Assembly: GCA_016932075.1 (NCBI GenBank)
Contig: JAFGDP010000054.1
Location: forward strand, 1 to 8,775
Direction: 5' to 3'
DNA: 8,775 nt
DNA from: Chitinispirillaceae bacterium
GTDB lineage: Bacteria; Fibrobacterota; Chitinivibrionia; Chitinivibrionales; Chitinispirillaceae
Shown: piece after piece, positions 1 to 7,600 of the stretch
Layout of the letters: every line of letters starts with the position of its first letter
Position numbering within the stretch: the stretch's first letter is position 1
Translations under genes and position numbers: made by a program
Notes under the pieces: generated by a model
Databases searched by the model: none
Told to the model about the DNA's origin: nothing
The model's input: the letters and a program-made list of their open reading frames with translations, nothing else

Positions 1-897
1 GTCGGTGCGTTCCAGATCGCTCTTCCGCCGGGCCTGGAGCCGGTAGGATTCCACGGCTTCCCTCCGGTCCGGCGTCGTGACCCTTTGGACCAACTGATGT
101 TCCGGAGCAAGCACCATATAGGTAGCACCGAACAGGGTATCGGGACGCGTGGTAAAGACGCTCAGTTCCTCCCCATCAGCCGCTCCGCCGTCGATCCGGA
201 ACCGTACCTCCGCACCTTCGGACCGCCCGATCCAGTTCTTCTGCATGAGCAACGTCGATTCCGGCCAATCGACCTCAGCAAGGTCATCGAGGAGCCGGTC
301 CGCGTACTGCGTAATGCGAAGCAGCCACTGCCTGATTGCCTTGCGCTCGGTAGCCGTACCGCACCGTTCGCACAATCCGCCTTTCACCTCTTCATTGGCA
401 AGGCCGGTTTTGCACGACGGGCACCAGTTGATCGGCATTTCGCTTTCGTAGGCGAGCCCCTTCTTGAACAGCTGGAGGAATATCCACTGGGTCCACCGGT
501 AATAGGCAGGGTCGGTCGTATTGATTTCCCGGTCCCAGTCATAATAGAATCCGACGGCATTTATCTGGCGCTTGAAATTGGCGACCGCCTGTTCAGTGGT
601 TATGCGCGGATGGATGCCGGTCTTGATTGCATAATTTTCCGCAGGGAGCCCGAACGCGTCCCACCCCATGGGATGCAGCACGTTAAAACCCTGCATCCGT
701 TTCCAGCGGGCGATAATGTCGGTCGCGGAATACCCTTCGCAGTGCCCCACGTGGAGTCCGGAACCGGAAGGATAGGGAAACATGTCAAGCACATAGAACT
801 TGGGTCTTGACGCATCAAAATCCGATTTATGCAATCGTGCCTCAGCCCACCGCTTCTGCCATTTCGGTTCAATGATTGAAGGATCGTATTGTGTCAC
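1..897 (-). CDS. leuS: Leucyl-tRNA synthetase, N-terminal 299 residues (runs off left edge)
   Basis: Class I aminoacyl-tRNA synthetase that charges tRNA-Leu with leucine in the cytoplasm. The frame is open from a GTG at 895-897 to the window edge, giving 299 residues; the family is usually about 800-870, so this is roughly the first third. Visible features are FPYPSG followed by the ATP-binding HVGH signature (residues 49-52), [14 protein letters not shown] at about 75-88, and a zinc-binding module with paired cysteines at 159/162 and 176/179. NWIGRSEGA at about 221-229 leads into the CP1 editing domain, where the threonine-rich TTRPDT lies at 249-254. The KMSKS loop and anticodon-binding domain are outside the window. 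The GTG start is supported by GGAG six bases upstream and by homology beginning directly after it ([13 protein letters not shown]). It lies 68 bp downstream of the decarboxylase gene on the same strand and could be read through from it. Confidence 0.97.
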   Translation of the reverse strand, partial: MTQYDPSIIEPKWQKRWAEARLHKSDFDASRPKFYVLDMFPYPSGSGLHVGHCEGYSATDIIARWKRMQGFNVLHPMGWDAFGLPAENYAIKTGIHPRITTEQAVANFKRQINAVGFYYDWDREINTTDPAYYRWTQWIFLQLFKKGLAYESEMPINWCPSCKTGLANEEVKGGLCERCGTATERKAIRQWLLRITQYADRLLDDLAEVDWPESTLLMQKNWIGRSEGAEVRFRIDGGAADGEELSVFTTRPDTLFGATYMVLAPEHQLVQRVTTPDRREAVESYRLQARRKSDLERTD

Positions 898-903
898 GCA
901 TAA

Positions 904-907
904 CTCC
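904..907 (-). promoter_or_regulatory. Ribosome binding site deciding the GTG start of leuS
   Basis: Minus-strand GGAG lies six bases before the GTG at 897. An overlapping ATG two bases upstream of the GTG is in the wrong frame for the synthetase, so the ribosome binding site and protein homology together select GTG. Confidence 0.65.
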
Positions 908-965
908 AGCAATGGTTGTCCCGGCGCGCGTCGTAATTTGCCCGCGCAGCCCCCCACCGCGCCGT

Positions 966-1904
966 TTACGTAAGGGTCTGCCTGAAATAGTCAATCGTTC
1001 TGGCGAGTCCCTGGTCTAGGTCTATCCCGGGTTCCCACCCCAGCCGTTCCCTTGCAAGCGATATGTCGGGCCTGCGCTGTTGCGGGTCATCAGCCGGCAG
1101 CGGCTGGCTAACGATTGGTGACCTGCTGCGCGTAATCATCACAATTTTTTCTGCCAGCTCCTTGATAGTAAACTCATGTGGATTGCCTATATTGATCGGT
1201 CCGGTGCAATCCTCTCTGTTCATCATACGCACCATCGCCTCGACCAGGTCGTCCACGTAGCAGAAGGAACGGGTCTGCGTACCGTCGCCATACAGCGTGA
1301 GCGGTTCTCCCTTGAGCGCCTGCACAATGAAATTGGATACCACCCGTCCGTCGTTCGGATGCATCCGCGGCCCGTATGTGTTGAATATCCGCACGACGCG
1401 TATGTCCACGCCGTTCTGCCGGTGATAGTCGAAAAAAAGCGTTTCGGCCACACGCTTTCCCTCATCGTAACACGACCGTATACCGATGGTATTTACATTT
1501 CCCCAGTAGGATTCGGTCTGCGGATGCTGCACCGGGTCACCGTATATTTCAGAGGTCGATGCTTGAAGCACCCTGGCCTTGATCCTTTTTGCGAGCCCGA
1601 GCACGTTGATGGCGCCCATGACACTCGTTTTGATCGTTTTCACGGGATTATATTGATAATGTACCGGAGAAGCCGGACATGCGAGGTTATAGATCTGGTT
1701 AACTTCAACGAATACCGGAAAGGTGATATCGTGACGCATCAACTCAAAATTGGGCTTTCCGATCAGATGGGCGATATTGCGTTTTCTGCCGGTGAAATAG
1801 TTATCAAGACAGATCACGTCATTGCCTTCATTGACAAGTCGCTCGCACAGGTGCGATCCTAAAAAACCCGCCCCGCCGGTCACCAGTATCCTGAGCTGAT
1901 CCAT
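966..1904 (-). CDS. UDP-glucuronic acid decarboxylase (UDP-xylose synthase), extended SDR family
   Basis: Predicted to convert UDP-glucuronate to UDP-xylose with release of CO2, using a tightly bound NAD+. UDP-xylose is a donor for surface polysaccharides and glycans. The protein has 312 residues, normal for the soluble bacterial enzyme. The Rossmann glycine motif is TGGAGFLG at 9-16, with D34 at the end of strand 2 placed for the NAD ribose. The catalytic set is T117, E119 (in STSEIYG), Y146 and K150 (YDEGK). [17 protein letters not shown] and RRPDI are further family hallmarks in the C-terminal half. The frame is open for another 99 codons upstream, but that extension overlaps the end of the kinase gene and has no family match. 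The ATG at 1904 is preceded by AAGGGG five bases away and directly starts the Rossmann fold. It lies 77 bp after the kinase gene and may share its transcript. A related nucleotide-sugar decarboxylase or epimerase is possible, but the motif set fits this enzyme best. Confidence 0.93.
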   Translation of the reverse strand: MDQLRILVTGGAGFLGSHLCERLVNEGNDVICLDNYFTGRKRNIAHLIGKPNFELMRHDITFPVFVEVNQIYNLACPASPVHYQYNPVKTIKTSVMGAINVLGLAKRIKARVLQASTSEIYGDPVQHPQTESYWGNVNTIGIRSCYDEGKRVAETLFFDYHRQNGVDIRVVRIFNTYGPRMHPNDGRVVSNFIVQALKGEPLTLYGDGTQTRSFCYVDDLVEAMVRMMNREDCTGPINIGNPHEFTIKELAEKIVMITRSRSPIVSQPLPADDPQQRRPDISLARERLGWEPGIDLDQGLARTIDYFRQTLT

Positions 1905-1909
1905 CGTTT

Positions 1910-1915
1910 CCCCTT
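1910..1915 (-). promoter_or_regulatory. Ribosome binding site fixing the decarboxylase start
   Basis: AAGGGG on the minus strand lies five bases before the ATG at 1904. It favours that codon over the more upstream starts in the same open frame, which lie inside the kinase gene. Confidence 0.6.
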
Positions 1916-1939
1916 GTGCGTTAAAATAGTGGCGTCTTG

Positions 1940-1969
1940 ATTGTACCATCAACTCGCCGTACCGTACAA
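1940..1969 (-). promoter_or_regulatory. Possible internal promoter with overlapping inverted repeat, upstream of the decarboxylase gene
   Basis: In the 77-bp gap between kinase and decarboxylase, the minus strand reads TTGTAC, 18 bases, then TACAAT. The second box matches the sigma-70 -10 consensus at five of six positions; the first matches the -35 box only at TTG. TTGTAC at one end and GTACAA at the other also form an inverted repeat, so a regulator site is an alternative reading. This is a pattern call only. Transcription from the kinase promoter alone would also explain expression of the downstream gene. Confidence 0.3.
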
Positions 1970-1981
1970 CCAGCCCTCTTT

Positions 1982-2908
1982 TCAGATTGCCGTTATTTTT
2001 ACCTCTTCCATGAGCCGCCATACCTCCTCGCGCGAAACCGTATGCGGACCATGATGCATCGCCTTTGACGCGCCACAGGCAAGGGCCAGCCGGCACGTTT
2101 CGGTAAAAGAAAATTTCCTGTTCCAGGAAACAAGCAGCCCTGCCATAAGAGCGTCTCCACAGCCGACCGTATCCACTGTTGCCACCTGGGGCGGTACGCA
2201 CAGCAGGCAGTCATTATCATGCACCGCGATCATACCATCGGAACCAAGTGAAATAAATACGTAAGGCACTCCACCATCCATGAGTTTTTTTCCTTTGAGC
2301 GCGATATGCCGCACTCCTTTGATCTGTTCGCCGAATAGGTCTTCGAGTTCCGTGCTGTTCGGCTTTACGGCAAGCGGTTTCGCGCGCACACCCAGACGCA
2401 GTGGTCTGCCTCTTGTGTCCAAAAAGGTCGCAATGCCCGATTTCTTGCAGTATTTAACAAGCGTTGCATAAACATCATCGTCAAATCCCGTGGGTATGGT
2501 CCCGGTACAGCACCAGAGGTCGCCTTCCTTGAGGCGGCCGGCCGCGAACTGAAGAAACTCTTCCTGAATACGCTGCGGAAACGCCGCGCCTGCGCTGCAC
2601 AGATGCGTCGTCTGTCCGTTCGGCTCCACGACGGTCACATTGTTTCTGGCATCTCCGGGAGCCGGATATAATTGGTGACCTATTCCCCTGTTTTCAAGAT
2701 AGGCGATAAAACGGTGATGGTCCCGTTCCGGCATGATGCCGATAACGCACACCGCTTCGCCCATTATATGAGCAACATGCGCCACATTGATTCCTTTTCC
2801 TGCAGGATACACCCGGGCTTCCACGTCCCGAATCGTACTTCCGGCAACAAGCCGGGAAACAGGATAGATAAGATCAATTGCCGGATTGAGCAATGTACAA
2901 TAAATCAA
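1982..2908 (-). CDS. PfkB-family sugar-phosphate kinase, 1-phosphofructokinase/tagatose-6-phosphate kinase type
   Basis: ATP-dependent kinase expected to phosphorylate a hexose phosphate (fructose 1-phosphate or 6-phosphate, or tagatose 6-phosphate) in the cytoplasm. From the TTG at 2908 it has 308 residues, typical of the family. It opens with [11 protein letters not shown], equivalent to the usual IYTVTLNPAID start. AGKGINVA (36-43) is the sugar-binding signature, KPN lies at 182-184, and SLGSDG (220-225) is the nucleotide-binding strand. The catalytic PfkB signature is [12 protein letters not shown], with D252 as the predicted base. Cysteine at 250 replaces the usual alanine or serine of GAGD/GSGD. 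The frame extends upstream to a TTG at 3001, but the extra 31 residues match nothing at the family N terminus. AAGGA nine bases before TTG 2908 supports the shorter form. No PTS fructose transporter is adjacent, so the exact substrate is undecided. The decarboxylase gene follows after 77 bp. Confidence 0.88.
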   Translation of the reverse strand: MIYCTLLNPAIDLIYPVSRLVAGSTIRDVEARVYPAGKGINVAHVAHIMGEAVCVIGIMPERDHHRFIAYLENRGIGHQLYPAPGDARNNVTVVEPNGQTTHLCSAGAAFPQRIQEEFLQFAAGRLKEGDLWCCTGTIPTGFDDDVYATLVKYCKKSGIATFLDTRGRPLRLGVRAKPLAVKPNSTELEDLFGEQIKGVRHIALKGKKLMDGGVPYVFISLGSDGMIAVHDNDCLLCVPPQVATVDTVGCGDALMAGLLVSWNRKFSFTETCRLALACGASKAMHHGPHTVSREEVWRLMEEVKITAI

Positions 2909-3009
2909 CGGATTAATTCCTTGTTCCAGGCATATGTTCCACCGGCATTCCTCGTACGGGGCACGTTCCAAAAATGGTTCAGACCCAGGTTCATAGCGCA
3001 ATAAGCCAT
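2905..3009 (-). CDS. Possible 34-residue leader ORF overlapping the kinase start
   Basis: An ATG at 3009 opens a 34-codon frame beginning MAYCAMNLGLN. It ends in a TGA at 2907-2905 that overlaps the kinase TTG start in the four bases TTGA. Such overlaps allow translational coupling, which could help a weak TTG start. The peptide has no recognisable family and its own ribosome binding site is poor (GGTGG immediately upstream). It may be chance in a 114-bp leader. No clear nucleotide-binding or attenuation structure is visible. Confidence 0.22.
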   Translation of the reverse strand: MAYCAMNLGLNHFWNVPRTRNAGGTYAWNKELIR

Positions 3010-3022
3010 GCCACCGGCTCTT

Positions 3023-3142
3023 TTACACGCCATTCATCGATACCAGCATCATAATCGCTTTTACGAGCAAAAAGACCAATACGAGACCCGCTACGATCTG
3101 CACAAGTACCAGCATCCTTGAAATAAGCTTGAAATGCTTCAT
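3023..3142 (-). CDS. Possible 39-residue single-pass membrane peptide
   Basis: ATG at 3142 to TAA at 3025-3023 encodes 39 residues. A basic N terminus (MKHFKLISRM) is followed by an almost unbroken hydrophobic stretch (about residues 11-36, including VAGLVLVFLLV), consistent with one transmembrane helix. An in-frame TGA lies four codons upstream, so ATG is the natural start. The ribosome binding site is weak: AAAAGG lies 14 or more bases away. A competing 64-residue frame over the same DNA (3185-2991) starts at TTG and has no hydrophobic or domain pattern. The ORF sits between the sigma/anti-sigma terminator and the kinase. I do not recognise a family, and function is unknown. Expression is unproven. 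Confidence 0.42.
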   Translation of the reverse strand: MKHFKLISRMLVLVQIVAGLVLVFLLVKAIMMLVSMNGV

Positions 3143-3244
3143 AAGCCGTATTCAGGCCTTTTTTTGCAAACAGTAGAAAATACAATCTGAATTCACGTTA
3201 CCGTCATGAAAATCCGGCAGGAATATCTTTTACCATGCTGCAGT

Positions 3245-3292
3245 AAAAACGCGAATGAGCCGGAACCTGTCGCGTGACACATCCCGGCTCAT
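3245..3292 (-). terminator. Rho-independent terminator after the sigma/anti-sigma operon
   Basis: Minus strand: a perfect 9-bp stem (ATGAGCCGG/CCGGCTCAT, arms 3284-3292 and 3255-3263) encloses a 20-base loop. The loop can itself fold by TGTC/GACA pairing around four bases. After five bases comes a run of five T (3249-3245). It begins about 40 bp past the anti-sigma stop. The long loop and short T-run are less than ideal, but placement and symmetry support it. Confidence 0.7.
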
Positions 3293-3332
3293 GCTACTCT
3301 ATCCAAAACGGCAGTACGACGCTTTCGGGAAA

Positions 3333-3863
3333 TTACTTGTTTTTAAGATCGACCGGCACAACGCCTTTCCCAATGGTGCCCCGTGTCTTGGCAAAATTGT
3401 CATTGGCGCTGTCAATAGCCGAGTCGCCCCGAGCCTGCACGACAGCAGGTGTTTCACGCGGCGCGGTCTGTGCTATGGCATTCTCTTCCTGCGCTGCAGC
3501 CGCTCTCATTCGGTCTGCGTTCTCCATGTTCAGCATGATATAGCCGACCGAAACGAACCCGATGACAAAAAGAGCAAGTGGAACCACCGCCTTCCGCAAA
3601 AACGCCGGTATCGGCGTGATAGCGGACGCCTGTTTCTTAGGATTGGAGCATACGCGCAGGATTTCTGCGTCCACTTCAGGCGACGGGGTTTCTCCGAGTA
3701 CTTCAACGGTGAAGAAGCGCTTTTTCTCTTCGCGGTAACAGTCAAGCTCTTTTCTGCACGCTTCGCACTCGTTGACATGCTCTTCAAAATCACGGGAGCT
3801 TTTCTGGTCGAGCTCGCTTGCGCAATACAACAATCCGAGTTCTTCCCATTTACGGCACTGCAT
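3333..3863 (-). CDS. Zinc-finger (ZAS-type) single-pass membrane anti-sigma factor
   Basis: Predicted to hold the ECF sigma factor encoded just upstream at the inner membrane until a signal releases it. It has 176 residues. The N-terminal cytoplasmic domain carries C3 and the H29-x3-C33-x2-C36 motif (HVNECEACR) of zinc-binding anti-sigma domains. A hydrophobic segment at about 91-112 (KAVVPLALFVIGFVSVGYIM) is the one clear transmembrane helix. About 64 residues follow outside, rich in Ala, Glu, Asp and Thr, with no recognisable sensor domain and low-complexity character. The ATG at 3863 lies inside the sigma gene end, a 14-nt overlap, with AGGGGG shortly upstream for translational coupling. 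That arrangement fits balanced production of sigma and inhibitor. No site-1 protease gene is nearby, so the signal and release mechanism are unknown. Confidence 0.88.
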   Translation of the reverse strand: MQCRKWEELGLLYCASELDQKSSRDFEEHVNECEACRKELDCYREEKKRFFTVEVLGETPSPEVDAEILRVCSNPKKQASAITPIPAFLRKAVVPLALFVIGFVSVGYIMLNMENADRMRAAAAQEENAIAQTAPRETPAVVQARGDSAIDSANDNFAKTRGTIGKGVVPVDLKNK

Positions 3864-4422
3864 CGATCCCCCTTTTCTGAAGGTCCTTGCGGATGTTCTT
3901 AAGTGCCAGTCGCATCCTGCCCAGCGCAGTATTGATCGGGCACTTCATGATATGGGCGATGTCCTTGAAAGGGACATTTCCCAGTTCGCGCAGCATAAAA
4001 ACCTCTCGTTGCATCGGATCCAGCCTCTCTACCGCCTCATTGATCACTCTCCTCATGTTCTCGTTTGAAAGCCTGACGTCCGCCGCTTCGATACGGCTCC
4101 CGACCGATTCAACCGTATCCCTTGCATGGTCGGCTTCAACACGCGCATGGCGGAAATAATCGATGGTCCGCTTGTGCGCGATTCCAAAGAGCCAGCTTAA
4201 AAAACTCCGCGAACGGTCAAACTGAAACACGTTCCGGTATGCCGCTAAAAACGTCTCCTGTAAAAGATCCTCGGCGACGTTCCGTTCGCCGGTCATTTTA
4301 AGCAAAAAACCAAAAACCCTGTTTTTATACTTTTCATACAACCGGGCAAAACCGGCGGGGTCGCCTTTCAGCCACCGATCAAAAGATTCCTGATCCCGGC
4401 TGATATCCTCATCGTTATTCAT
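3850..4422 (-). CDS. ECF (sigma-70 group 4, RpoE-like) RNA polymerase sigma factor
   Basis: Directs RNA polymerase to a specific promoter set, probably in response to an envelope signal relayed by the overlapping anti-sigma gene. It has 190 residues, normal for ECF factors. Region 2 spans about 25-93, with ARLYEKYKNRVFGFL, AEDLLQETFLAAYRN (50-64) and SFLSWLFGIAHKRTIDYFR (73-91) for core binding and -10 recognition. Region 4 spans about 132-183, with LDPMQREVFMLRELG and the helix-turn-helix IAHIMKCPINTALGRMRLALK for -35 recognition. Regions 1.1 and 3 are absent, as expected. An in-frame TGA six codons upstream leaves ATG 4422 as the first possible start. No good Shine-Dalgarno is visible there; a run of seven T abuts the ATG, so translation initiation may be weak. 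Self-activation is common for such pairs, but I could not identify a paired ECF promoter upstream. Confidence 0.95.
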   Translation of the reverse strand: MNNDEDISRDQESFDRWLKGDPAGFARLYEKYKNRVFGFLLKMTGERNVAEDLLQETFLAAYRNVFQFDRSRSFLSWLFGIAHKRTIDYFRHARVEADHARDTVESVGSRIEAADVRLSNENMRRVINEAVERLDPMQREVFMLRELGNVPFKDIAHIMKCPINTALGRMRLALKNIRKDLQKRGIDAVP

Positions 4423-4572
4423 AAAAAAATACGTCTTTCATATCTGAATTATTGTCGCCTGTTTCATGATAGGTTGTATTGCGTAAGAACCATAAGGGTC
4501 CGCACTCCTGCCTTGAGGCATAACTCGCTGCCATGCAATAAAATATAAAAACGATTCCACCTTCAGCATCAT
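4423..4572. other. Intergenic leader upstream of the sigma gene; no gene recognised
   Basis: This stretch, between the TPR gene's terminator and the sigma factor, must hold the sigma promoter if the upstream hairpin terminates. An AT-rich tract at about 4537-4555 is the likeliest melting region, and GGAATC just upstream of it on the minus strand recalls an ECF -35 box. I could not find a convincing partner at the proper distance. Short frames through here end before the sigma gene and show no domain or composition typical of genes. Confidence 0.4.
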
Positions 4573-4620
4573 GACAGAAACAGAAGCGGCGGGCACCTTT
4601 GAGACCGATGAGCCCGCCGC
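4573..4620 (-). terminator. GC-rich hairpin terminator after the TPR gene
   Basis: A perfect 9-bp inverted repeat, GCCCGCCGC against GCGGCGGGC, has arms at 4612-4620 and 4586-4594 and a 17-base loop. On the minus strand it is followed by the T-rich TTCTGTTTCTGTC. It starts about 30 bp past the stop of the TPR gene. The T-tract is interrupted, so termination may be partial and some read-through into the sigma gene is possible. Confidence 0.6.
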
Positions 4621-4649
4621 AGCAATCATCTCTCATTCTCCCCGCAGGC

Positions 4650-7600
4650 TTACCGCTGTGCTTTCTTGGCCTCTTCCAGAATGTCCTGATCAAAGGGATC
4701 AAGGATTTTTGCGCGGTCCAGGTGATCCCGGTAGCACGCCATTTCTTTTTTCACTTTACATACGAGCGCCATGCCGAATTCCGCCCGGGCGTTTTTCGGA
4801 TCGGCTTTGAGCGCACGCTGGAAAAAGGTTTCAGCCCACTGGATTTTTGATTGCAAAAGATAGACATGAGCCCGCTCAGCCATCGAAGGCGCGTGGTCCT
4901 GGTCGATGTAGGAGATTTCCTTGTAGGTCTCGATGGCTTCGTTATATTTCTTGTTTGCGGTCTGTACCTTGCCCTTGAGCATGAGCACCTCGATATTGTC
5001 GGCTTCGGTCGCCAGAACGTCCTCGATCGCCGTCTCCGCAGCCGTGAGATCCCCCGTAACGATGCACGCATTGGCATACTGCATCAGAACTTTATTGTCC
5101 CGTTTCATGCTGACAAGCTGTTTCATTTCCTCTTTTGCCTTCTGCTTTTTCCCCGTCTTCTGATACAAGTCAAAAAGGCCGAACCGGATATCGGGATCGT
5201 CAGGTTTCTTTGCCTTTGCTTTTTCCAAAAGATTGAGCGCCTCATCAAACCGGTTCGAGGCGGTATATCCTTTGGCGAGCGCGGTCATGACTTCCGGGTC
5301 GCCCGGCATCATCGTATTGGCGATTTCAAGATAGATCATTGCCTCGGTAAGCTGGCCCTTGCCTGCAAGAATAATGCCCATCCTCTTGTTCGCTTCCGGA
5401 TGCTGCGGGTCGTTCGCGATAAACTGGCGATAGGCTTCAAGCTCTTCATTCACCTTGCCGAGTTTCTCGTACATCTTTGCCAGTTCAAGCCATACCGTAG
5501 GAACATTCCTGGCAAGATCGGTGGTACGCTTGAGATACATTGCCGCTTTGTTGAGTGTGGCCGCATTCGAGGAGAGCAGGAGGCCAAGCCGCATGAAATT
5601 CCGGTAATCGTCCGGATATTGTTTAATATTGCGTTCATAGATGGATTGCGCAGCCGCAGGATTCGATTTTTCAAGCAGCGAAGCGCTTTTAAAGGCCGCC
5701 TCCGGGTCATGCACACCCTTGAGTGAGGTGTACTCAGCGTAGAAATTCGCGGCAACTGTTTCCTGGCCTTCCTTTTCATGCGCTTCGGCAAGCATTTTGA
5801 GCAGTGTCGCTCGTGCCGGCATCCGTGGAGTAACTAGCGTCTTCAGGGCGCTTAATACGCGAATCGCGTCCTTGTTTTTCTTTAATTTGACAAGAGACGA
5901 AGCATACATGAGTCCGAAATCAACATCCTCGGCCGAGGCATAGGTGACCGGAGCAAGGTATTTGGCTGCATCGGCGTATTTTCCGGCCTCATACGACAGT
6001 TTGCCGAGCATCTTTGCCACGTCCTGGTCGCCGGGCTTTTTTGCGAAATATTTCTTATAGGTTTTAGTGGCAGCAGCGGCGTTTCCCTGTTTATCGTAGA
6101 CCTTGGCAAGCTCTTTTATCTCATCAACCGCGCCGGCATCCATCATAATCACCTGCTCATAGGAGATGACCGCATCGCTGAGCATCCCTGCGGCGGCCTG
6201 ACATGATGCAAGTGACGCAAGCGCTTCCGAACTCTTTGGGTTGAGCGACAGCGCCTTCTGGTACATTTCAACCGCTTTTGACCACGCCTTCTTTTTTTGG
6301 TACATCATGCCAAGGGTATGGTAGGTGCTGAAATCGGCTTCACCGGCCTGAACCACCCTGCCCAGTGCCGTGATTACTTCATCCTCCTGACCCTTGGCAA
6401 TGACGATTTCGGCGTACCGTTTATGAAATCCCTTGATGGTGGGATCCAGTTTGATCGCGTTCCGGTAGGCCGCCAGCGCACCGTCATAGTCCTTCAGCCG
6501 ATACAACACGTCACCATAATCGCGGTTCGCCTCTGCCGTCGGCCGCAATTGCAGGTACCGGCTGATGTACATTGAAGCGCCGCTCAGGTCTTTTTTCTTG
6601 AGAGAAAGCTCGTACAGGCGGTGAAGCACCTTGGCGTTTTTTGGCTGCAGCGAAAAAAGTTCACGGTAAAGGTTCAGGGCGGCCGCATCATCTTTCCGTT
6701 TATCAGCGTCCTGCGCCAGACGCAGCCGGGATGCGACGTTCTGCGAATTGCCCGCGACAATCTTCTTGTCAAGATCGAGCAGTTTCGCCTTTTCACCGGT
6801 CTTCGCATAGCATTCTGCAAGCTGCTCTTTGTATTCCATTGATCCGGGATCCATTTTCACGAGCGCTTCCAGATGCGGTTTCGCTTCTTTGTAGGCGTTC
6901 CGTTTCATGAGCAACGTCGAAAGAATAGCGGCCGCTTCACGCGCCTTGGGATTAAGCGCGACCGCCGTCTCTGCGGCATCCAAGGCTATATCGAACCGCT
7001 TGCCGCTCATGGCGGCAATTGCCATTCCCTCCGCGGCTTCGGCGCTTCGCTTGAGGCTCAGGCTCCGTTCAAAATTTTTGAATGCCTCGTCGTATTTCTT
7101 CGCCTTGAGGTTGTACTGTCCCAGCGAGAGATAGACGCCCGGATCATTGGGCGAAAGGGACATCATAGTTTCAAAGGTCTTTTTTGCCTTGTCGGGCATG
7201 CCGTTTTTCTCATACAGATCGGCAAGGGCGGCATAAGCGCCCACGTTTTTTTTATTGAGCGCAATCGCCCGTTCGAGGCTGGCTATTGCCCGCTTTCCCT
7301 GGCGGCTGCCCTGGTACGCATCGGCTAAAAGGAAATAGACGTCAGGAACGATGCTGGCTTTGGCATCGGCCGCTGCGATGAATTCCAGGTGGGCAAGAGC
7401 TCCCGGGAAGTTCTTTTTTTTGATGTGGTCCCGTGCGACCTTTTCCCTGGCAAGAAGCGCCTCTTGACTTTTATCGTCACCGAAAAGGGAAATCGCCTTA
7501 TCATAATTCGCGATTGCATCGGCCGTTTTCTTGCTCTTTTCATTCGCAACGGCAGCGTGGTAATAATCCCTCGCTTCCATGCCGCCCATGGCAATGCTTT

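Noticed and set aside
85..810. A 241-codon plus-strand open frame
   Set aside because: It is antisense to leuS, whose signature motifs are all readable on the minus strand.
898..965. GC-rich gap between the decarboxylase gene and leuS considered as a terminator
   Set aside because: It contains GC-rich runs but no clean stem and no T-run on the minus strand.
1905..2201. N-terminal 99-residue extension of the decarboxylase frame
   Set aside because: It overlaps the kinase C terminus in another frame, has no family match, and the internal ATG has a proper ribosome binding site and begins the Rossmann fold.
2909..3001. 31-residue N-terminal extension of the kinase from TTG 3001
   Set aside because: The family normally begins at the IY..TLNPAID strand; the extension has no match, and TTG 2908 has AAGGA upstream.
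2991..3185. 64-residue minus-strand frame starting at TTG
   Set aside because: No ribosome binding site, no domain, and it conflicts with the more protein-like hydrophobic 39-residue frame. Its TGA does overlap an internal ATG of the leader ORF, but this is probably chance.
4415..4702. 95- and 63-residue minus-strand frames in the gap before the sigma gene
   Set aside because: They cross the TPR terminator, end at the sigma start and have no domain or codon signature.
4851..5726. Long plus-strand frame of 291 codons, and other plus-strand frames within 4571-7702
   Set aside because: All are antisense to the TPR gene, whose repeat pattern is continuous on the minus strand; repeats also lengthen shadow frames.
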